From: Kangiella shandongensis
Lineage (GTDB): Bacteria; Pseudomonadota; Gammaproteobacteria; Enterobacterales; Kangiellaceae
Assembly (NCBI RefSeq): GCF_020005365.1
Contig: NZ_JACNML010000002.1
Span: 124,001 to 188,000, forward strand
DNA length: 64,000 nt
Direction: 5' to 3'
Made by a program: the position numbers and the translations under genes
Part shown: positions 1 through 6,188 of the stretch, piece by piece
How positions within the stretch are numbered: position 1 is the first letter of the stretch
How the letters are laid out: every line of letters starts with the position of its first letter
Notes under the pieces: generated by a model
Database searches by the model: none
What the model was told of the DNA's origin: nothing
Seen by the model: the letters and a program-made list of their open reading frames with translations, nothing else

Positions 1-1187
1 TCTCGGTTTCTAATCATATTGAACATGAATCAGGGCTGTTAACCGTCACCATTTTAGGTGTTGCACTGGCCAACTGGCCCAAGTTTGAAAAAGACGATCT
101 GCTCGATTTTAAAGAATCACTATCGCTATTGCTGATTTCTGTACTATTTATTGTGCTGGCAGCACGTTTGGATCTAAATAGCCTGCTTGCTATTGGTGGG
201 CCGAGCTTAATTTTGCTTGCCGTAGTTATGTTTATCGCACGCCCTATTTCGGTTTGGGCATCGAGTGTTGGCTCCAAATTAAAGGTTAACGAAAAACTGA
301 TGCTCAGCTGGATCGGCCCCCGCGGTATTGTCGCTGCAGCGATCTCCTCACTATTCGCGATCAAGCTGGATGAATACAATTTAGCCGGAACCGAGTATCT
401 GGTGCCGCTGGTTTTTGTGGTCATTATCGGAACCGTCCTAATTCAAAGCCTTGGCGCAAAACCTATTGGCAACCTGCTCAAAGTTCGTGAAGCGTCGGAT
501 AACGGCGTGTTAATTATCGGTAGTAACCCAGTCGCGCAAAAAGTAGCGCAAGCACTTAAAGACTCAGGGTTCGACGTAATTATGGCGCACAATAACTACA
601 CCAACATCTCTCGCGCCCGCATGGATGGAATCAAAACCTACTTCGGTAACCCCGTATCCGATCATGCCGATCGCCACCTCGATCTGATTGGCTTCGGCCA
701 CTTGTTTGCCATGAGTCTTGATCGCGAACTCAATACCCTGTGTGAAATGAATTACCGCCACACTTTCGGCAGGAAGAATACTTATCGTTTACGCTTTCAA
801 GACGACAAAAACAAAAAGAACGAACGTCAGGAACGCAATGAGTATTGGCAGTCTGCCTGGTTATTTGGCGATATAAACTACGGTCAACTCGCCAGCATGA
901 TCACTAAAAATGCAAAGATCAAAACTACCAACATCACCGAAAACTACAGCTACGAGCAATATCGTGCAGACAACAAAAACTATGTCGCGCTTTACATGAT
1001 CGAAAAAAATGGCTCGCTCAAGGTTTTCTCCTCAGAGACGGGAAAAAACATCCCGAAAGGGACTAAAATTATCGCCCTTGTCCACAACCCTGATGATAAA
1101 AAGACGGTGCCGAACGAGAAGACCAGTAAAAACGGACAGAACAAACTAAAGGCTCTAGCGGATAAGGAAAAGAAGATTGAGGATTAA
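1..1187 (+). CDS. CPA-family sodium (cation)/proton antiporter with C-terminal TrkA-N/RCK domain (5' truncated by window edge)
   Basis: The frame is open from the first bases of the window, so the true start lies upstream and only the last ~395 residues are present. The visible N-terminal part has hydrophobic helices (for example the stretch around SLLLISVLFIVLAARLDL) and the WIGPRGIVAAAISSLFAIKL motif typical of the last transport helices of CPA1/NhaP-type Na+(K+)/H+ exchangers. It is followed by a soluble nucleotide-binding-like domain beginning GVLIIGSNPVAQKVAQAL, a Rossmann glycine pattern as in TrkA-N/RCK regulatory domains. The family expels monovalent cations in exchange for protons across the inner membrane and the RCK part is thought to gate this. 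The C-terminus is lysine-rich (KKTVPNEK, KALADKEKKIED). No terminator is evident before the next gene. The family is confident, the transported ion is not. Confidence 0.85.
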   Translation, partial: SVSNHIEHESGLLTVTILGVALANWPKFEKDDLLDFKESLSLLLISVLFIVLAARLDLNSLLAIGGPSLILLAVVMFIARPISVWASSVGSKLKVNEKLMLSWIGPRGIVAAAISSLFAIKLDEYNLAGTEYLVPLVFVVIIGTVLIQSLGAKPIGNLLKVREASDNGVLIIGSNPVAQKVAQALKDSGFDVIMAHNNYTNISRARMDGIKTYFGNPVSDHADRHLDLIGFGHLFAMSLDRELNTLCEMNYRHTFGRKNTYRLRFQDDKNKKNERQERNEYWQSAWLFGDINYGQLASMITKNAKIKTTNITENYSYEQYRADNKNYVALYMIEKNGSLKVFSSETGKNIPKGTKIIALVHNPDDKKTVPNEKTSKNGQNKLKALADKEKKIED

Positions 1188-1247
1188 AAGCTCCTAAATG
1201 TTGAGTAGGTCACAAATCTTAAGCTTATATAAGATTCTGATTTAGAC

Positions 1248-1253
1248 TATAAT
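1248..1253 (+). promoter_or_regulatory. Candidate -10 element (TATAAT) for the accessory cassette
   Basis: A perfect TATAAT lies 34 bases before the start codon at 1287. The -35 at 17-base spacing is poor (CTTATA-like). A strong Shine-Dalgarno AAGGAG at 1275-1280 sits six bases before the ATG. This suggests that the cassette has its own promoter rather than relying on read-through from the antiporter gene. Confidence 0.5.
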
Positions 1254-1286
1254 TTATAGAGTTTACGGGATGTAAAGGAGTACACC

Positions 1287-2114
1287 ATGGCAAAGAGCAT
1301 GGAAAAGACAATATCGGCCAAACTAGTGGTTCAGCAGCAACTCAAAGCACACAATGACTTTGTGCAAACAGTTGGCAATTATCTCGAAGAGTTCTTTCCT
1401 GGAACTCACGATTATTTTGATACAAAACAGATAAACGACACTATAGAACTAGGAATTGAAAAAGCTCATAGCCATGGCATCTACGGCAAAAATGATATCT
1501 GTAGCTTTGTCTGTTTGATGTTCACCTTCCTCGGTAATCATTTTGACGTCGATCCGCTATACCCTTGGACACAAACTATATTGGCTAAAAAGAACTCGCC
1601 CCAGCAACCCACAATAACAGCAAGTGAGAAAGTTGCATTATTATGGGAGAAACAACAGCAGCTTAATGCGAATATCTTTGGTCCAAACAGCGAATACTTA
1701 AATCAGGTTTTCAAAACCTTCCGTAGCCATGCCTTATTAGCTCCTTTTGATGATATACAAAGGCCTCTAAAAGAACGAATCATCAAGCGCTTATCCATGT
1801 ATTACCCAGATAAGTATCGCCAAATGGATACCCAAAGTGTCAGCAATATGATTGATGAAGGCTTTGCATTATGCGGTAACTATAATGTCAATGCTGAAAA
1901 TGAAATTTGCTGGTATATCAGCCTAATGTTCGTATTAGGCTCTAGATTCGACATCGATCCCAAGTATCCTGTATTAAGCTATTTACAGGAGAAAAAGAAC
2001 TTAAAAAATGGTGAGTTAACTGAGCAGCTAAAACTAATGGTGAAACATTATTTAAAGTCTAAGTTAGATAGCATTCGCCAACTACAAAATAGCACACAAA
2101 AGGAAATTGCATAA
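1287..2114 (+). CDS. Unknown protein with a duplicated ~65-residue module, first gene of a putative effector cassette
   Basis: This 275-residue soluble protein has no signal peptide or membrane segment. It contains two copies of one module, at about residues 33-97 and 168-235. Each copy starts with a short F/Y-F/Y-P motif, continues through a helical stretch ending in an 'N-[DE]-I-C' motif, and ends in LMF.(F/V)LG..FD(V/I)DP.YP. The second copy lacks the Trp that follows YP in the first. From memory such 'FDxDPxYPW' modules occur in small proteins encoded beside secreted toxin-like proteins, possibly as adaptors or chaperones; this is a low-certainty recollection. The stop codon overlaps the next ATG (TAATG), indicating translational coupling with the metallopeptidase-like gene. 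A strong AAGGAG site supports the start. The function is not known; an adaptor or chaperone for the downstream protein is my inference. Confidence 0.75.
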   Translation: MAKSMEKTISAKLVVQQQLKAHNDFVQTVGNYLEEFFPGTHDYFDTKQINDTIELGIEKAHSHGIYGKNDICSFVCLMFTFLGNHFDVDPLYPWTQTILAKKNSPQQPTITASEKVALLWEKQQQLNANIFGPNSEYLNQVFKTFRSHALLAPFDDIQRPLKERIIKRLSMYYPDKYRQMDTQSVSNMIDEGFALCGNYNVNAENEICWYISLMFVLGSRFDIDPKYPVLSYLQEKKNLKNGELTEQLKLMVKHYLKSKLDSIRQLQNSTQKEIA

Positions 2115-3226
2115 TGTCAGCGACTTGTGGAGTAGCTCGATCGCCAGATGCGGGTCTTAATAACCAGCCGATTTCAACAACTTATCCTTGTGACTTTGAT
2201 TTAGACGTTGAACTTTCAGGCCAAAGAGACGTACTGACGCCTTTAGCTGTACCGAGCTTTAATGGCGATGTTACTTTTAGTAGTGTTGGCTTTAATGTAG
2301 GGATTGAAAACTGTAAAGCCGATAGCTTAGATGTAGAAGTTATCCATGAGGGTAATGTTATCTACAATGAATCCTTATCAGGAGAGTTCCTAAATCGTGG
2401 AACACACCTGTGGGAATGGGACGGCTACGACAATAACCAAATTCTAGATACAAAAGTATTAAAAAGTGATGCTCTAAAGATCGTCTTTATTGGCACTAAA
2501 AACGGTATTGATAAAAAGAGAACCATCGAGTTTGATAATGATGCAGAAGAAGTCGATTGGCTTGATGTCAGAATAGATAAAAACTCAGGATCAGCCGAAG
2601 TCACCCTACGCCCTTCCTTCTCCGACGATGGCATTGATGGCACTCCACCACAAGGCGTTACCGTAGTCAGCTACGACTATGTTAAGCAACTAGCCAAACA
2701 AGGTATCGAAAAATACTGGTCAAGAACAGGAAGTCGAGCAGTTAACAGTCCAGAAGGCAAGTTTGATGTTCGCGTAAAGGTTGAGTTTGCAGAGCCTTCG
2801 GCTTCCGATTTTGATTTGGAAAGGAACTATGACACAGACTTTGGCCGCTCGACGAGCTTTTGGGTCTTTAAATCCATTATTTATAATTACGGGTTTCACT
2901 ATCGACGAAATGCGCGTTTAGGACTAGGAGTTGTGAAGCAAGAAGCTGATGAAAACTTCAAAGAGACTGCAGCACATGAAATAGGTCACCTCATTTTAAA
3001 TAACTACGGTGGTAGATTTGGCTATTCATGGAGCCATAAAGACTCCTCTACAGTTCTGACTCAAAGCACTCTAGACAACCAAAACCTCCCGTCGTCCGGA
3101 GAAATTGATCTGATGAAATACTACGAATACCATACTGATCCCGTAAGAAATGGCAATAGAATCATCGCTGCAGAAGTTGATGTTTTAAGTCTTTTTTGGC
3201 TAACCAGTGTAGAGTTTGGAAACTAA
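2114..3226 (+). CDS. Putative zinc metallopeptidase (HEXXH), candidate secreted effector/toxin
   Basis: The 370-residue protein carries HEIGH at residues 288-292 in the context AAHEIGHLILNNYGG, a classical HEXXH zinc-binding helix. H308 in SWSHKD, 16 residues later, is a possible third ligand. The following GEIDLMKYY stretch looks like a conserved structural motif. The N-terminal half (residues ~30-150) looks beta-rich and could be a targeting or binding domain. There is no signal peptide, so if exported it would need a specialised route such as type VI secretion. The start codon overlaps the stop of the previous gene, and a lipoprotein gene begins 1 base after its stop. This order (adaptor-like protein, enzyme, exported small proteins) is what polymorphic effector/immunity loci look like. 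A peptidase fold is likely; the effector role is inferred. It could also be an intracellular peptidase. Confidence 0.7.
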   Translation: MSATCGVARSPDAGLNNQPISTTYPCDFDLDVELSGQRDVLTPLAVPSFNGDVTFSSVGFNVGIENCKADSLDVEVIHEGNVIYNESLSGEFLNRGTHLWEWDGYDNNQILDTKVLKSDALKIVFIGTKNGIDKKRTIEFDNDAEEVDWLDVRIDKNSGSAEVTLRPSFSDDGIDGTPPQGVTVVSYDYVKQLAKQGIEKYWSRTGSRAVNSPEGKFDVRVKVEFAEPSASDFDLERNYDTDFGRSTSFWVFKSIIYNYGFHYRRNARLGLGVVKQEADENFKETAAHEIGHLILNNYGGRFGYSWSHKDSSTVLTQSTLDNQNLPSSGEIDLMKYYEYHTDPVRNGNRIIAAEVDVLSLFWLTSVEFGN

Positions 3227-3227
3227 T

Positions 3228-3656
3228 ATGAAAATACTCAAGCAATGTGTTGCAACTATAGTTTTAGCCTTATGTTTAAGTGCTTGCAATGCAAAGCAAC
3301 CTTTTTACCCTTCTTATTTGATAGGACTTTCAAACCCCTGTGAATCAGAAGTTGAATTTGAAATAACTTTTAATCCAGAACATCAGTACCACAGAAACGT
3401 TCCGCCACAAGAAAAAACATCATATATAAATCTTGGTATGAAAAAAGAGCTGCTCGAACAACTAGGAACTGATTTCACTGTTACCATTTCGTCAAAAGCT
3501 AAATCTGTTAGCTATACAAAAGATGAAGTGAAAAAATATTTTTATTTAGCTCATGATGCAAGAGTGCAAACTACTCACTGGCAAGTTGATGCTGGCGATT
3601 TGTGCGGAAAAGATTTAGAAAAAGCTAAGAAAGAGCACCTTGAAGCAATCCAATAA
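3228..3656 (+). CDS. Small lipoprotein, candidate immunity protein
   Basis: The 142-residue product begins MKILKQ and has a short hydrophobic signal with lipobox LSAC at residues 17-20, so Cys20 should be lipidated. The remainder is hydrophilic, with a likely small beta-rich domain and only two later cysteines. A TTG 12 bases upstream is in frame, but the ATG at 3228 gives a proper signal sequence and sits just after the preceding stop. An envelope lipoprotein directly behind a putative metallopeptidase is typical of periplasmic immunity proteins. I recognise no family. Base composition is visibly more AT-rich than in the core genes to the right, which is compatible with horizontal acquisition. 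Confidence 0.7.
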   Translation: MKILKQCVATIVLALCLSACNAKQPFYPSYLIGLSNPCESEVEFEITFNPEHQYHRNVPPQEKTSYINLGMKKELLEQLGTDFTVTISSKAKSVSYTKDEVKKYFYLAHDARVQTTHWQVDAGDLCGKDLEKAKKEHLEAIQ

Positions 3657-3667
3657 AGGATTAAATA

Positions 3668-4003
3668 ATGAAACATGGTATATCGATTTTCATACTCTGT
3701 GTCCTATCTTGGAACCTTAAAGCCACTTCACAATGCTTATCTGGCACTAGATGTGAAGTCCCTATTGAAGCTAAGGTAACGTTCTTGGCAATGGTTGAAG
3801 CCATACATAAACCCTGTATCAATCTTGATACCGATAATAAAGAGCTTTACCAAGAAGCTTACCAGCTATTAGAGGAAAAGTTTGGTAAAGCAGCTCACGC
3901 CCATGAAAAATATAACGAGGCTCAACTTACTACAGCGAATTATTCGCCGATATGCCTAGTAAAAGACTTCAGCGAGAGTGTGGGTTTATGGAACAAATTC
4001 TAG
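3668..4003 (+). CDS. Small exported protein of unknown function, last gene of the cassette
   Basis: The 111-residue product has a positively charged start followed by a hydrophobic stretch (ISIFILCVLSW), then an Ala-Thr-Ser-Gln region that could be a signal-peptidase I site. The mature part of about 90 residues contains four cysteines, suggesting disulfides in the periplasm. It begins 11 bases after the lipoprotein stop with AAAGGA as ribosome binding site, so it is probably co-transcribed. Position and export signal suggest a second immunity-type or accessory protein; no family was recognised. The 3' end lies just before the paralog scrap at 4043-4105, where the accessory block changes strand. 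Confidence 0.65.
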   Translation: MKHGISIFILCVLSWNLKATSQCLSGTRCEVPIEAKVTFLAMVEAIHKPCINLDTDNKELYQEAYQLLEEKFGKAAHAHEKYNEAQLTTANYSPICLVKDFSESVGLWNKF

Positions 4004-4042
4004 AAGAAGCAGAGGACTTATAATCTAGTAGCTATTAACCAC

Positions 4043-4105
4043 CTAATAGCCATCTGAAAAGAGGACAGTTTGTACACCCAGTACTGTCCAGTCACTCGCC
4101 CCCCA
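4043..4105 (-). pseudogene. Orphan 3' end of a diverged paralog of the 4715-6031 gene
   Basis: Reading the minus strand from about 4105 to the TAG at 4043-4045 gives SDWTVLGVQTVLFSDGY followed by stop. The C-terminus of the gene at 4715-6031 is SDWTVQGVQTVLFADGY followed by stop: 15 of 17 residues are the same. About 13 of 54 nucleotides differ, nearly all at third codon positions. The similarity ends upstream, where the frame runs into the 3' end of the unrelated membrane-protein gene at 4117. This is therefore the last ~20 codons of an old second copy that evolved under coding constraint before losing its body, not a recent duplication. Confidence 0.8.
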
Positions 4106-4116
4106 ACCTACACTTT

Positions 4117-4635
4117 TTAATTCAGTTTTGACCAGTCTTTTTCGCCTTGCATTATTAACTCTCCATTACCAAATCGTTCAGTATAGTAAAAATATAAATA
4201 AGTCCCCGATTTACTTCCTGAGATCTCACCTTCCCATCTGTGCTCGGATAAGAGATCAAAAGGAACCTTCTTTCTTAGATTGATTTTAAACCTCACGTTT
4301 GACGGCATTCCTTCATCTTTTAATAATAGACTCACGTCTGCTTCGATTGTATCTGATGGGGTTGAGTATCGTTCATGCGCAGGGTAAAAATACGATACTA
4401 AAACGATTCCTATGAAGCTGAATAATATCACTGAGCCATAGTAAATTCTCTTATGTTTAAAGATAATTAAGCAAGCTGGTATTAGTATTGCCAGAGTTAT
4501 AAATAAAGAAAGAAATATATAAATTGGCTCTTGTATATATACACCAATTCCCCAGCTATGTGGCGCTGATATATAAAACACCCCAGCTCCAACCAGAAGA
4601 GACATAAAGGCCTGTATTAGCCAACTCTTGTTCAA
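4117..4635 (-). CDS. Unknown inner-membrane protein with about four N-terminal helices
   Basis: This 172-residue protein has hydrophobic segments at about residues 4-22, 30-55 and 63-85, then a polar domain of ~85 residues rich in charged and aromatic residues (TYLYFYYTERFGNG). The start codon is TTG with GGAG eight bases upstream. No domain was recognised. It lies between the orphan paralog tail and the intact 438-residue gene, on the same strand as both, so it may have replaced the body of the lost copy. It could be a membrane-bound partner or immunity protein for a neighbouring product; that is inference from position only. Confidence 0.55.
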   Translation of the reverse strand: MNKSWLIQAFMSLLVGAGVFYISAPHSWGIGVYIQEPIYIFLSLFITLAILIPACLIIFKHKRIYYGSVILFSFIGIVLVSYFYPAHERYSTPSDTIEADVSLLLKDEGMPSNVRFKINLRKKVPFDLLSEHRWEGEISGSKSGTYLYFYYTERFGNGELIMQGEKDWSKLN

Positions 4636-4680
4636 ATAAAATACTCCATGTGTTTTAGTAAAATTATTATCCGTTTTATG

Positions 4681-4706
4681 CGATGCGTTTCAACGCACCC
4701 TACACC
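4681..4706. repeat. REP-like palindromic element (fragment)
   Basis: A short palindrome with arms TGCGTT (4684-4689) and AACGCA (4692-4697), followed by CCCTAC, matches the GTAGGGTGCGTT...AACGCA style of dispersed intergenic palindromes seen in many proteobacteria. It sits directly after the 438-residue gene. Only one copy is visible in the window, so its repeat nature is inferred from familiarity with the motif. Confidence 0.4.
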
Positions 4707-4714
4707 ATTAATTT

Positions 4715-6031
4715 TTAGTATCCATCCGCAAATAGTACGGTTTGCACACCTTGGACAGTCCAGTCACTTACTCCTCCGCCCGCTAATGGCATGGCTTGGT
4801 AACGACGATTCCCCTGTTCATCCTTATCCGTATTTAAAATTGTCGCTATCTGCTGCACCAGTTTACTGGCGGCAATTTGAGACTTCCAGGAACGATAACC
4901 CTCAGGCCATTGTAAGCTAAATTGTCGTGGACGAGTGCCTCCATAACCCGGCACGGTACCAATATCATTAAAGCGTTGTCCAAGCGCTGTAACACCGGCT
5001 TCTGCCAGCAAAAAGTCTAAGCGAGAAATAACCGAACTGGCGACTCGACTACTCCACCAGACCATGGGTAAGCGCCCTTCTTTGTCATCTAAATGAGAGG
5101 TTGCCGCCGACGCTAAGAATGACCAGCCACTGTTCATTTTTGCACTGGAATCGAAATCCTCCGATAAAGCTGCCTGAATGACGTTGTGCACATTATCGAG
5201 CGTAACGCCTTTTTGCGGAGTACCACTGACATCAAATAACTCAACAGCAGTTTTGACCGCCATATCTCGCCACTCCCTATCCCAATCACCACCGGAATCG
5301 ACAGTCTTTGCCAATTCAGTTGCGCGATAATACAAAGGATCAATCATTGCCTGGTAAAGAGCATAGCCAATACGTGGCTTAGGCCAAAAGAATGACGTTA
5401 ACCTATCGTGCCAACCAGCGACAGCCTCCCCTGCCGGTTGCTTGAGGTAATAGGGCTGATACGGCGCATCATCAATCCACTGCACTAAAGCTCGGATAAA
5501 TTCTTCATCACTGGCGTTAGCATCAGGCACATAAGGCGGGTAAGTATCTTCACCGATGAGTTCAATCCCCTGATCATCCAGTACCACAGGATCGCTTGAA
5601 GGAGCCTCAATATCGGCCTGAACTCTTGCTTCGGCGTAGTTCATGAAATCATCCTGAACGACAAAGGCCAGACTATTCCAGTAGTCGACGGCCTTTTCCG
5701 TTAAGCAAACTGCCGGGATATCATTTCCTTGCTCATCATTTAAGCTCGTGAGCTCAAACCAGGTCGAGTACTCTTCCACAAAATCCTCGTTAACCTGACT
5801 GGTATTCCGATAAGCCCATGGAACCATCATTCTCGCCAGAACCTCTACTGAAAACCGCTGTTTCCGACGAATCAAGGCACTTAAAGTATCCGAGCTTTGC
5901 CCTAATGGCATTTTCCCATACTTCCACTGCTGTGGATGCTCGGAAAAGCGTTTAAACCAGACTTTCCAGCCAGCTATAAACAGAGAGGGGGTTACCGAAA
6001 AGCCTTCCGCTTGCTTAAAAGTAATGTTCAT
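4715..6031 (-). CDS. Unrecognised 438-residue protein with a paralog remnant nearby
   Basis: The protein is soluble and rich in tryptophan and tyrosine, with no signal peptide or membrane helix. Notable stretches are GWKVWFKRFSEHPQQW near the N-terminus, an acidic Asp/Pro-rich middle (about residues 150-180), GGTRPRQFSLQWPEGYRSW at about 365-385 and the C-terminal tail SDWTVQGVQTVLFADGY. I know of no family. Its last residues are preserved in the scrap at 4043-4105, so the gene once had a second copy and its C-terminus is constrained. It is transcribed divergently from mfd. The ATG start has only a weak AGGT as ribosome binding site. It may be a phage-defence or toxin-type protein, given its setting, but nothing in the sequence proves this. 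Confidence 0.7.
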   Translation of the reverse strand: MNITFKQAEGFSVTPSLFIAGWKVWFKRFSEHPQQWKYGKMPLGQSSDTLSALIRRKQRFSVEVLARMMVPWAYRNTSQVNEDFVEEYSTWFELTSLNDEQGNDIPAVCLTEKAVDYWNSLAFVVQDDFMNYAEARVQADIEAPSSDPVVLDDQGIELIGEDTYPPYVPDANASDEEFIRALVQWIDDAPYQPYYLKQPAGEAVAGWHDRLTSFFWPKPRIGYALYQAMIDPLYYRATELAKTVDSGGDWDREWRDMAVKTAVELFDVSGTPQKGVTLDNVHNVIQAALSEDFDSSAKMNSGWSFLASAATSHLDDKEGRLPMVWWSSRVASSVISRLDFLLAEAGVTALGQRFNDIGTVPGYGGTRPRQFSLQWPEGYRSWKSQIAASKLVQQIATILNTDKDEQGNRRYQAMPLAGGGVSDWTVQGVQTVLFADGY

Positions 6032-6090
6032 AAAAACCTAAATAGTTGCTTTTACTACTGATTACCATACCTTATCCAGAATCCTTGTTC

Positions 6091-6112
6091 TGTGCAAATA
6101 GTTGTGCAAATA
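6091..6112 (+). repeat. Tandem 10-bp direct repeat in the divergent promoter region before mfd
   Basis: TGTGCAAATA occurs at 6091-6100 and again at 6103-6112, 12 bases apart in phase. A TATAAT lies at 6137-6142, upstream of mfd. The spacing suggests a possible regulator or DNA-bending site serving either mfd or the divergent unknown gene; short repeats may also arise by chance. Confidence 0.4.
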
Positions 6113-6188
6113 CTATTATCGGCTGTCCAAGCTCGCTATAATTCGCCAGCGACATTGACCTAAAGTAACGACAGCAAAAGCGACTGAA

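Noticed and set aside
4648-4920. Plus-strand open frame across the 3' end of the 438-residue gene
   Set aside because: It has a biased composition caused by the opposite strand and overlaps a convincing gene and an intergenic palindrome; no RBS or domain.
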